Shown here piece after piece: positions 8,230 to 18,818 of a DNA stretch of 64,000 nucleotides. The DNA is taken from positions 59,536,913-59,600,912 of the forward strand of contig CM046454.1 in assembly GCA_025506515.1 (NCBI GenBank), given 5' to 3'. A program made the translations under genes and the position numbers. Position 1 is the stretch's first letter; every line of letters starts with the position of its first letter. Origin of the DNA: Flaveria trinervia. Lineage: Eukaryota; Streptophyta; Magnoliopsida; Asterales; Asteraceae. Under the pieces are notes generated by a model. It had not been told where the DNA came from, ran no database searches, and saw only the letters and a program-made list of their open reading frames with translations.

Positions 8230-11200
8230 ATGGCCAACCTTGTTCACAAAAATGATCCAAACTTTTCCATGCTGCTACACAGACAACACAATCACGTTGC
8301 TCTGTTAAGCTCTGAGAATATCCTCATTTCTCAAAGGTTTGCCGTTCCTAACTCTGTCAAACTACTTCACCTCCGTAACCATTGATCCTCCACTCTATGA
8401 GGATCAGTTGCTTGAATTCTGGAAGACCTGCCAAGTGGTCATTATGGACGGGGAGAAGGCACTGTCTGCCACAGTGCTGGGGAGAACAATCTTCATCACT
8501 CCGGCCATCATCATAGACACCTTCAGCTGGATAATGAAGAAGGTGAGGTGTTTTTCCCCCAAAGGAAGCTATCAATCTTCCTTTGAGCAGATGGGATATG
8601 AGGAAGATTTCTCTGTAAAGACCTTCAGGAAAGGGAAGGTCTCATCCCAATGGAGATTCCTGCTCCATGTGGTCATCCACAGCTTATCAAACAAGCATGG
8701 TGGATGGGAACAGATTCCTAAGGATCTCTCCTTCATAATCCATGGAATGGTTCAGGGGTCAAATTCAGGTATTATCAATTTGTTTATACAAATTTACTTG
8801 CTAATTTAGACTCCTTAGAGTATTACATGTTTCCTAGATATGTCCAATACATTCTTAACTGTGAACTGGGCTCACAGTTGAGGGAAACAGGTAACACTCT
8901 TAAATTGGGACATATGAAGCCCGGCATCTTTAAAATTCTGAGAAAGCCCACTGTTGGATTCTCTAGGGTAGAAACAGACCTAGTCGTAAAAATGTTATAG
9001 CTCATTGCTCAAGGTGACAACCTAGCAGCACAAGCTAGTGTTGGAGCCCACACCTGCTTTCTACCAACCACTCTCACAGCCTCAAATCACCATCACTTAC
9101 CAAAGAAAATCCAAACGAACCCCTGCTTAGGCTATTCAGTCTATGGAGGCCCCCATATACTCACCCATACAGGAAGAAGTGGACACTGGAGCTCCCACTT
9201 CTCCTGAGGAGCAACCACTCCCATCTCTTCAAGAATCAGTGCTGAGGTTCCTCATGCTCAGCCTGATGAGCTCATTAACCCAACTGCCTTAAGCCATCAC
9301 TCTGAGTCTCAACACTCAAGTGATCAACCTTCAGGGGACAGTTACCATCCCCAGCCTATAGATCTCAACCAACCAATTTCCAACCTTGACTTCTATACTG
9401 ATGAAGATCTAGGTTTGAGTGAGTATAATGAGTCTCTCTTCTTTTCCCCTACTCAAAGAGAGATGAATACTTCTGAGCCTCCTACATCTATCCCACATCA
9501 GTCACCTACAACTAAGGTGGACACTCCTGAACATGTTCAGGATGTCCATGTGGAAGAGGCTCTCACTTCTAAAAGTGATTACATCATTAAGACCTCAACC
9601 ATGGCAACTCAGCCCACTGACATCTCAACTGAGACTGCCAGTGAGCAGAGGAAAACCAGCAGCCAAGAACCTTAAGCTGGTGATGAGAGAGAGGACTCTG
9701 GTCCAATCATCTCATCCCCCAATGAATCTTCTGATGAAGATGACGGAATTTGAGACTACTGGTGCAAAAACTGTCTAAAACATGCACCTACTTAGTCCCA
9801 AAGGTCAGTCACCTTGAATCTCAGGTGACTACCTTACATAATAGGATCAATGATCAGCAACTTGAGATTTCATATCTTATGGAAAAACTAGCTGGGAGAC
9901 CCTTAAGAAGAGCTCAACCACGAACACAAGAACCTATGGATGTGATTGACCTATCTTCCAGCTCACCTATGCAAGTGGGTGATGCTACCAAAAAGGGGAG
10001 AAGTCATTACAGCCACAGAACCTGGGAGTTCTTCAGAGAGAATGGACATTGAGGACTCACCATCCTCACTTGCAAGTGTGCATTCTCAGCAACCTCCTCA
10101 AGTTCACATTGATGTGGACTATGCAGACTCCTTCATACAGAGTTTGTTTGAGGATGGGATACCAAGGGCTATGTCACCTTCACCATCTTCCAATCACATC
10201 ATTGGGGGACGTATGACAACATCAGGAAATCCTTAATCATCATAAGAGTTCAAGGGCAACAAGAAGTCTTCAATTTTCAGACCTTGGACTACTATGAAGG
10301 TCTGGATCTAGTCAACATGCCACTTGTCAACCCAAGCCAATCAAGACAAGCTGACAGACTGGCTAAAAGAATCCAAGACAGGATCACTGCAGAGTTCAGC
10401 TTAAGAAGGAGACTTAGGCAATCAGGCAATGCCATCGATCAACTGGATGTTGAGGAGGACCCTAAGATTAGCTTCATAGGGGAATCCTTGACTGAAGGCC
10501 CAATGGCAGAACCTGAGAGCCCTATCACATCATCATCAACTGCTACAGAGATCCACACTCTTTCTGAGACACCTGTTGGTGAAGGTGCTTCTCAACCTCT
10601 CTCTGGTCCGAGCTCAGATGCTGAAACAAGCAATGAAGGCCAAAGCTCTCTCCACCTTAAGTCACAAAGGTCTGTGAGTGACAAAGGGAAAAGAAAGATG
10701 ACAACTGAGGAGATTGAGGAGGAGGAGAGAGAGAGGAAAAGGAGGCTAAGGGGAGAAAGTTCCTCTGCTGAGTCTTCAAGACTCATGGAGTTTGCTATTA
10801 GGGCTGCCCCCAGGCCAGATACTCAGAATGATGAGTTAAGGGCAGTCAGGATAAACTATTTGCAGACTAGGAACTATGACATAGACAATGCCATTTCTCT
10901 CCTCTTAGATGAGTTGAATGAACTGGTTGACCTGGAAAGGTCAAGGGAGAAGAAGGAGGCAGAAGATGCAGAACTCCTAATGCAAGTCAAAGAAGAGAGA
11001 AGAAGAAAAATACTATACAAGGATATACCTACCCTCTCCCCAGTTCAGGAAACACCTGCACAAGAAGATGTGGTTCAATAAGAACCTCAGGTAGACAAAG
11101 AAGAAGAACGAATCAAGATGATTAACTACCTGAGTGACACAAGCTTCTATCAGGCAGATGCACTTCTTCCCTTGTCCTATGATTATGTTGAGTTTGAGTA

Positions 11201-12034
11201 CTTAAAACAGCTTGAACTTGAGATAATCAAGGATAGAAGACAACTAAGAATAAACTAAGGGAAGAAGCTGCAAAATCAAGAGCCATCATCCAGAAGAGCA
11301 TGAAGAAGTCTGCTGATAGACAGAGGATGATGAGCTTCTTGAAGCTATATGGATTCTCCAGAAGGAGACTTGGCCCCATGTCTCTATCCACTATGGATGA
11401 GCATATTAGGGTGATCAAGCAGAAGATCAAAAGTGGAGATCTCATTGACTTACATTACACTCCAAGTCAAGCCCCACCTGAAATGGAGGTTAAGGTTGAA
11501 CAACCAGAGACAACACAACCCGGACCTCCTGCTGAAACTCAGCAAGCTTCATCTTTTGATCCACAGTAGGGTCAACCTCCCTCTCCTTCTGAGCCTGAGA
11601 GAGAGGAAGTCCCAACTGAGAAAGACAATGAAGATCAATCTGGTGCTGCAGGCCAGTCTTCTCAGTTAAAATTCTGGTAAGAGAAAGAAGAGTATGGCTT
11701 CTAAACCAAAGCCAAAGAAGAAGAAGACTGCACTCTCCTCTAAATCCCAGGATGAGTCAGATGATCTTGAGATTGTGCAGCCAGAGGATGCTACATCAAC
11801 TCCAATTCAAACAGATCCTCTAGCATCAGGAAGACCCCATCTGTCTTGGACATACACCACAATTCCAAAAGATGGCATGTCATTAGAGATCAAGGCATTG
11901 AAGACACCTACACATGGCAAGATATGTTTCAGTTGTCTCTGCATGACCTCTTTGATATGAGAAGACACTTTGACAGTCTGAAGGATCCTGATCACCTTAT
12001 GAAGAAAGGATTGTTGATATCTGAAGTCTTCTAA
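8230..12034 (+). pseudogene. Env-position ORF of element 1
   Basis: The start ATGGCC at 8230 matches the start context of the homologues in elements 2 (18819) and 3 (34720). A frameshift near 8338 leads to the conserved N-terminal domain (DPPLYEDQLLEFW ... WRFLLHVVIHSLSNKHGGWEQI), ending at a stop near 8807. Another frame continues it (YYMFPRYVQYILNCEL). The rest is a long Ser/Thr/Pro/Glu-rich and charged region (9415-10236; 10284-11081 is the longest open piece, with an EEIEEEERERKRR helix) and a final part (11694-12034). No transmembrane segment or signal peptide is evident, so 'envelope' function is not supported. Similar ORFs are known to me from Asteraceae copia elements; their role is unknown. 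Confidence 0.75.
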
Positions 12035-12050
12035 GTGTTTTGGTAGCATC

Positions 12051-12062
12051 AGCCTAGGGGGA
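12051..12062 (+). promoter_or_regulatory. Polypurine tract of element 1
   Basis: AGCCTAGGGGGA lies just before LTR B1. The 20 bases before and through it are nearly identical to those before LTR A2, so elements 1 and 2 share their 3' internal end. Confidence 0.8.
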
Positions 12063-12237
12063 TTTTGTAGAGATAAATGAAGAGGCTAATGCAACCTAAA
12101 CATCTTAAGTCTATCCTGCATGTTGCACAAGTACATTAAAGAAGAAGCTTAGGAAGTTTCACACATGAAACAAAAAATACTCTAAGTGTGAAATCTTCTG
12201 AAGCCAAGACCAATATCTTCCAAAGCCAAACATGAAT

Positions 12238-13159
12238 TGTTAGGATCTCAGCCCTTGGTTTAATCGATTGAACAAATATAGCAGCGGAATAGCTCAGAAT
12301 TAGACAAATTCAAACAAGAACATTTGATAAGGCGATAAAAGAATGTTGTTATAGAGAGAGAATATTCGACAAAAGGAATATTGCATTAAGATTGTCGGCC
12401 TCAAAGGCACGATTACAGGTGAGTCGTCCTTCCTTATAAAGGAAAGAATGACATAGGCTGATGTCACTTGAAAGTGACATGTAACCGTTTTATAACTACT
12501 GATGTTTAACAACTACTGAAGATATCAACAACTGACATCTTCTTACAAATGTTCCTAAGTGTTAAACATCTTAATTACAACTACTGAAAAACGTAAAACT
12601 ACTGATACTACAACAACTGAAGAACAACCTCTTCAGTTGTTTACAAGTACTGAAATGGAAATAAAACTAGAAGAGTAAACAAACTACTGAAAGGAAAAGA
12701 AAACTACTGAAGATGCAAAACCATCACAACAACTGAAGAAGCCCTCTTCAGCTGTTGTCATCAGCTGTTAACATCAGCTGATGTCTTCAGTACTTGAACA
12801 TCAGACTTTGTCTTTCAGCTGTTGATCTTCAGTCTTTGTCTTCAGTACTTGTTGAAGTCTTCAGACTTTAGATCTTCAGCTGTTGTCTCAGTCTTTGTCT
12901 TCAGTACTTGTTGAAGTCTTCAGACTTTAGATCTTCAGCTGTTGTCTCAGTCTTTGTTTTCAGTACTTGTCGAGTCTTTAGACTTTAGATCTTCAGCTGT
13001 TGTCTCAGTCTTTGTCTTCAGTACTTCAGAAATACTTCAGCAGTTGTATTCTTCAGACTTTGTAGAACAGCTGATCAGGTCTTCTTCAGCTCTGTTGCGA
13101 TGACTTGTGGGACTTAGAGGTTTCTCTGATCAGGCTCATTGTTCTTCTTTTGTCCAACA
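12238..13159 (-). mobile_element. Solo LTR of element 3 type, inserted in LTR B1
   Basis: The 922-bp insert reads TGTTAGGATC...TTGTCCAACA and is flanked by 5-bp repeats TGAAT (12233-12237 and 13160-13164). Its ends and scattered blocks match the LTRs of element 3 (30350-31172), giving minus orientation. No internal sequence remains, so it is a solo LTR left by LTR-LTR recombination. Its interior is filled with CAGTTG/CTGTTG/CTTCAG words. Confidence 0.9.
12840..13016. repeat. Three tandem 59-bp units in solo LTR
   Basis: Units start near 12840, 12899 and 12958. Each is made of CTTCAGTACTTG, GAAGTCTTCAG, AGATCTTCAGCTGTTG and TCAGTCTTTGT. The third is diverged. Element 3 LTRs carry a shorter 26-bp version at the same place. 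Confidence 0.8.
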
Positions 13160-13444
13160 TGAATTATTCCGAAGCCTCAGAGACAAAGTGTTCTGAAGCT
13201 TCAAGATCATGAAGACAGATTTTTCCAAAGACTTTTAGTAACATGTTTTATCTGATGTACTATTCCATAAAGCTGGACACCTTCCGCTGCATCTCTACAA
13301 GTCACCAACTTACATGAGTTGGTGAAAAGGTCCATGCTTTTGGTAACTGTACATTGAGGTCTTGAGTCTGTAACTTTGTACTTTATGTACTTTATCATTT
13401 TTGTAATAGATATGGATGTGAGCTATGGCATGTCATAGTCACAA

Positions 13445-13535
13445 GTCAAAAGGCAATCTGCCTTTTGACTCTACAATTGATTTTGTTTGTGTCTAGTCAA
13501 TTGCATCCAGCTGGCTTTCAAAGTATAGCCGGCTG
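13445..13535 (+). other. Two hairpins in R/U5 of LTR B1
   Basis: GTCAAAAGGCA (13445-13455) and TGCCTTTTGAC (13459-13469) form a perfect 11-bp stem with a 3-base loop. CAGCTGG (13508-13514) and CCGGCTG (13529-13535) form a second stem with one wobble. LTR A2 has hairpins at matching places (23402-23422; 23499-23525), the first with different sequence but preserved pairing. Confidence 0.5.
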
Positions 13536-13791
13536 TAGGATGTAGTATAAGTATCTCATGTTCTTGTATCTTTCGCATATGCTTTTGTAACACTTGTAAT
13601 AGAACATAGAGAAAGCAATATACTGCATTCTTGAAAACCATACACTTGTGTTCTTTGTGTTCTGTCTCTCTTGCATTACTTGTGTTCTTAGTATCTCAAC
13701 TTGGTTAATCCAGTTTATTGTTTGATTAAAGTTTAGTTAATCTCCTCTTTGTGTTGTTGTGTTGTAACTTTCACCCTTCAGTGATCCTGCA

Positions 13792-14698
13792 AAGAAGTTC
13801 CAAATGCTGACCCTTCCTTTCTAGAGTTGAAGGTTGAGGCATCAATAGAGGCCACCACAAGGAAGGAATAGGTAGATGTACCCATCTCCTTCTGTGAAGA
13901 CCAAATCCTAACCACTAAAGCCAGAAGAAGCGGAGCTAAAGCTGCTAGAAGAATTGCTAAGAAGGTGGCTGAGTCCAAATTGAAAATTGACCCCAAGCAG
14001 AAGGGTGTCTTTATCTCAGCTGGATTCCAAGTGTTAGGTACTTCTGATTCAGGAAAGGAATGTAATACCAGCATTCCTGTCCGACCAAAGGATTAGAAGT
14101 TGAAGGGAAAAGTTGCTGAATAAGAAAAGAAGCCCAAGAAACAGCAACCCTCACTTTCCCAAAAGACTAACATTGCATGCACCATGTGTGGCCTGCAAAA
14201 TCACATGGCAAAAGATTGTTACTACAATCCTGCAAGCACAAATTATGCAAATAATGTTAGAAAAGAAGGAGTCAGGGAAGGTTTCACTTTTGGACCTTTT
14301 CATACGGTTCAAGTGTTGAAGAAAGGAAAGCTAGTTTCCGAAGCCAAGTTGCTTTCGGAAGAACTCCTTCTTCCGAAGGGAAAATGGCTTTGGAAGCAAA
14401 AGCTATTAAGGTTCGGAAGAACAAGAAAGCTCCATTGAAACTATCCCAGAGGAAGACTACTTGGAAGAAAAGGTGGTGAAGTTTTCTTCCAAAAAGAAAG
14501 AAGCTTCGGAAGAAGGCCATGCTACAAAAGCTTCAACAAGCTCATTCTCCAAGGTCAGCCAAAGGATGGACTGGAAGATCAAGGAAGATGCTACATCCCA
14601 AACCTCTTCTTCAAAGACCTCTATTGAACCCCCATGCATATCATTTGGTTCAATCATGTCATTATCTTTGGAAGAACCCAAGACCAGCAAGGCTTAGG
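13792..14698 (+). pseudogene. gag: Gag C-terminal part of element 2, with zinc knuckle
   Basis: A frame with a TAG near 13870 carries a basic stretch and VFISAGFQV, matching element 4 on the minus strand (VFISVGFEV). A CCHC knuckle CTMCGLQNHMAKDC is near 14179-14220. After it comes a Lys/Ser/Glu-rich linker (to 14698) whose DNA contains five to six CTTCSGAAG-like words (14335-14512), so the word array is here translated. Stops at 14094-14096, 14121 and 14696-14698 and several frame changes break it. Confidence 0.8.
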
Positions 14699-14742
14699 CT
14701 TCCAAACAAAACTAACAATCTCATCTTATATGCAGGGACATC

Positions 14743-16060
14743 CATTTGACAAGAACAACAATGTCTGGATTGTAGATAGTGGATGCTCCAGGCACACGAC
14801 AGGGATCATATCTCTACATCAACAGTTTCAGAACTATGATGGAGGTCCTGTCCAATTTGGAGGTGAGGCCGGAGGATATATTTCGGGTAGAGGGAGTATA
14901 TCCAATGGTAAATTAAAAGTTGACAAAGTTCACTTTGTCAAAAAACTTGAACATAATCTGTTAAGTGTTTCTTAATTCTATGATCAAAAGCACCAAATGC
15001 TATTCACAGAACATGAGTGCGTTATACTCAAACCAGGGATGACAATTCCTCCGGAATTGGTGCTTCTTAGATCTCCGAGGATAGAGGATATGTACAAGCT
15101 AGATATGAACAATGCTTCCCCAATGGGTGAAGTATCATGCTTTCTTTCTAAAGCTGATAGTGATAAGTCAACACTATGGCATAAACGTATGTGTCATGTA
15201 AATTTTAAGACAATGAAGAAATTGACTAAAAATAACTTGGTACATGGTTTGCCTAAAAATGAGTGTTTCTACAAAGATAACTGTGTTGCATGCCTGAAAG
15301 GGAAACAACACAGGACATCTCATAAATCCAAATGTGTTAACTCTATCACTACTCCATTACACTTATTGCACATGGATCTTTTTGGTCCCACAAGTATAAT
15401 GAGCATTGGAAGGAAATCATACTGCCTTGTGATAGTTGATGATTTTACAAGATTCACATGGGTACTTTTTTAGAACTAAGATGAAACTGTTGAAACATTA
15501 AAGTCTTTGATTCTTAAAATAGAAAATCAAATTGATCACAAGTTTAAAATCATTAGAAGTGATCAATGGACTGAGTTTAAGAACTTCGTTCTTGACTCAT
15601 TCTGTAACTCAAAAGGGATTGCCAGACAATACAGTGCTCCCCAACTCCTCAACAAAACGGTGTTGCTGAGAGGAGGAATAGGACACTTATTGAGGCTGCT
15701 CGAACTATGTTAGCTGATTCAAAGCTACCTCTAACATTCTGGCAGAGGCAATCAGCACACTGCATGCTATGTGCAAAACAGAGTTCTTGTAGTTAAGCCA
15801 CATGGAAAAACCCCTTATGAGCTATGGAACAAGAGGCCACCGTTCATTGGCTTTCTAAGTCCTTTGGCAGCAGTGTACCATACTTAACACAAAGGAAATT
15901 TAGCAAAATTTGCTGAAAAGTCGGATGATGCTATCTTTGTTGGATACTCTTCTAGCTCCAAAGCTTACACAGTATACAACATTAAGAATCAACAATTTGA
16001 GGATCAGCCAATATAGTTGTTAATAGCACACTCCTTGTGTTAGGGGGAATGGCCTTGATC
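14743..16060 (+). pseudogene. pol: Protease and integrase of element 2
   Basis: The protease has an intact aspartic motif in WIVDSGCSRHTTG (about 14766) and reaches HNLLSVS before TAA at 14973-14975. The pre-integrase continues from 14997 (FTEHECVILKPG) to WHKRMCHVNF and CVACLKGKQH, then the core with D in HMDLFGP. A TAG at 15471-15473 and frameshifts split the rest. The second D is in RSDQWTEFKN (N and G changed), and the catalytic-E segment (AERRNRT) is readable only in another frame near 15670. It is clearly copia by motif order and dead by its lesions. Confidence 0.9.
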
Positions 16061-16077
16061 ATATTTTTGATTTAGAA

Positions 16078-18176
16078 TTGTTTCCAAACTATTCTAAACC
16101 ATCTTGTGAGAATGTTTCAGTTGGAACAGGTGCTCAAAATGATGCTGATGCTACTGCTAATGATCAACTGTTTGAGCTTCCCAGGCCTAGTCCAAGTTCT
16201 CCAAGTGTTGTAATACACCAAGCTTCCACTATTCACATATCTGATAGTTTAACCATATCAAGGAACAGTGAAGCTTCAACAAGTGAATCACTTACTGAGC
16301 CTCAAAACTCATCAGGTGATCCACCACAACACCAGGCAGAGGAAGTAGTATTTTGAAGGAACAAGCAACTGTTAATACTACTTCACAGCCAACTATTGAT
16401 GATGTTTCACATTCATTCAATCAATCCTCATTAAATGACTTTGAAACAGCAGCTGGACAAAGTGTTCCAGTTCCTAAGTAGAATATGTCCAACCAAGATT
16501 TGTCTCTGCAACTGGAAGTGATTCCTCGTCTTAGGATTCACAACACTCATCCAACTGAGAACATCATAGGGGACGTCACTGAGGGTGTGAGAACAAGAGG
16601 ATAGACTCATCAAGAGAATGTCTGGTTTTACTCATGCTTTTGATCTCAGATGGAACCCAAGAAGGTAGAAGATGCCTTGAAAGATAGTAGCTGGCTTGAA
16701 TCCATGCAAGAGGAGCTACTTCAATTCAAGAGACAGAAGGTATGGAACCTATGTCTGCTTCCATCTGGTCAAGTACCTATAGGAACCAAATGGGTTTTCA
16801 GAAACAAGAGAGATGATAGAGGCTTGATCATCAAGAATAAAGCAAGACTTGTAGTTCAAGGATACACTCAAGAGGAAGGAATCGATTATACTAATGTCTT
16901 TGCACCAGTTGCAAGACTTGAGGCAGTTAGGATCTTCATTGCTTATGCTTCATCCAAGGACTTCACTGTCTATCAACTTGATGTCAAGTGTGTATTTCTA
17001 TATAGGGATAGAGATAGGGAAGTCTATGAATGCCAACCTCCAGGATTTAAAGACCCACAACACCCCAACTATGTGTGCAAGTTGGATAAAGCTCTATATG
17101 GGCTGCACCAAGCACCTAGGCTATGGTATGAGACTTTGTCTCAGTTTCTTCTGAAGAGTGGTTACACTAGAGGTACCATTGATAAGACTCTCTTCATTAG
17201 AAAGTCTGGAAAGGACATTTTGCTCGTTCAAGTCTATGTTGATGACATCATATTTGGTTCCTCAAATGACCAAATGTGCAAGGAATTTGAGAGCATTATG
17301 AAGAAAAAGTTTGAGATGAGTTCCATGGAAAAAATGAACTTTTTCCTTGGAATTCAAGTAAAGCAGATGAAGGAAGGGTTTTTCATTAATCAATCTAAGT
17401 ATGTCTCTGACATCTTAGAAAGATTTGAAATGAAATATTGCAAGCCTGCCAAGACACCCATACCCAGAAACCACAATCTTTGTCCAGATCTTGAGGGGGA
17501 GGATACTGATCAACAACAGTATAGAGCAATTATTGGTTCTCCGATGTATCTCACAGCTAGTAGACCTGATATCATGTTTGCTACTTGTATTTGTGCAAGA
17601 TATCAGGCTGCTCCAAAGGTGTCTCACCTAGCTGCTGTTAAGAGATCCTCAGATACCTCAAAGGAGCACCTAAACTAGGTCTCTAGTATCCCAGAAACAA
17701 GGATTTCAATCTTTATGGATACTCTGACAGTGACTATGGAGGCTGCAATGTTGACAAGAAATCAACATTAGGAGGATGTTAATTTTTGGTGGAAGGATCA
17801 TCTCATGGCAATGCAAGAAACAATCATGTGTCTCTACATCAAATGTTGAAGCTAATACATTGCTGCTGCTAGCTGCTGTGCTCAACTGCTAGGGATTCAG
17901 AATCAGATGTTAGATTATGGATTCAACTTAATGAGTACTCCTATCCATATTGACAACAACAGTGCTATCTCAATTACTGAAAATCCGGTGAAGCACTCCA
18001 AGACAAAGCATATTGACATCAGGTATCATTTCATTAGAGATATTCATGAGAAAAATCTAATTAAGTTAATCAAAGTTGATTTAAATGAACAATATGCTGA
18101 TCTGTTCACCAAAGCTTTTGATAAACAAAGATTTAAGTATCTCATAACAGCTATTGGGATAATAAACATTGATTAA
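16078..18176 (+). pseudogene. pol: IN-RT linker, reverse transcriptase and RNase H of element 2
   Basis: A Ser/Thr/Pro-rich linker (16078-16356) precedes the RT, which is open for 342 codons from 16650 (EPKKVEDALKDSSW) to 17678. It has KWVFRNK, QLDVKCVFLY and intact YVDD (VQVYVDDIIFGS near 17233). A frameshift ends it at VAAVKR. RNase H is broken between about 17680 and 17906, then runs open from 17907 (HIDNNSAISITENP) to TAA 18174-18176. The RT is the best-preserved reading frame in this element and might fold, but protease and integrase are disrupted. Confidence 0.92.
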
Positions 18177-18818
18177 TTTAATCTCTTTTGAAAACCTCTT
18201 TAATATGTAAGTCTTGTGTCAATACAATTTAAGCCCTGTTACAAGAAGTTCTCTCTAAAATTTTCTAAGTGTGAATTCCTTCCGAAGAGAAATTAACCCT
18301 CGGAAGACTTTCTCATATCTTTCGAAGCAAGATTTCTCAAAGGATAACTTTCTTCTTAGAAGAATTTTTGGCCTCGAAAGAAGTGATTGATTGCATATCA
18401 GATCTACTTCCGAGACTTACAGATTCTCCATTCGGAAGCAACTCTAACCTTCGGAAGCAAAGTTTTGGCTTCAGAAGCAGGAATTGCCTTCGGAAGACAA
18501 TATACCTTAGGAAATGTTTTCCACTCGGAAGAGAGATTCTACTGTGTAACGTAAATCTCTTGGGCCCCACACTGTAAAAAGCAAAGATTTTATTAATGAT
18601 GTCGGATTGTTTAACTGATTTTAACCTTACCGCCACTGTCAATTCATCCACTTAACCATCACATCACCTTATCCTAACCTCTCTATTACGCCTTACCGCC
18701 CTCTTTTAAATAATCTCGACTATTCATTTCATCTTCTTACTTGCAATTTTACTGCCCTAGAAATTTCTCCTCTCCAAACTTTACCCAAGCTCAAAATCAT
18801 CTACATTCACCTTTCCCA
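18177..18818 (+). promoter_or_regulatory. pol-env spacer of element 2: CTTCSGAAG array, TTTAAATA box, leader
   Basis: No gene. Exact and near CTTCSGAAG words occupy 18279-18532. A promoter-like block follows: CCGCCC at 18696-18701 and TTTTAAATAA at 18704-18713, about 105 bp before ATG 18819. The leader between is pyrimidine-rich. The CCGCCC-type box plus TTTAAATA pair recurs in the same place in element 3 (34797-34812, minus). Confidence 0.55.

Larger units (their letters stand above)
3316..12065 (+). mobile_element. Element 1: Sirevirus-like copia, internal region
   Basis: Order: PBS, gag, integrase, RT-RNase H, a spacer packed with CTTCSGAAG words, env-position ORF, PPT. Zinc knuckle and protease are missing. 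The 5' LTR (A1) and 3' LTR (B1) are of different types, so this is a chimera or the product of recombination, not a simple insertion. It cannot be autonomous. Confidence 0.8.
12066..13791 (+). repeat. LTR B1 (about 800 bp), split by a solo LTR
   Basis: It begins TGTAGAGAT and ends GATCCTGCA. Removing the insertion and one target copy leaves about 799 bp, matching LTR B2 (26196-27004, minus strand) over its length. It follows the PPT of element 1, but no PBS follows it: the sequence after 13791 is mid-gag. Words of the CTTCCGAAG type, many mutated, are in its U3. Confidence 0.85.
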
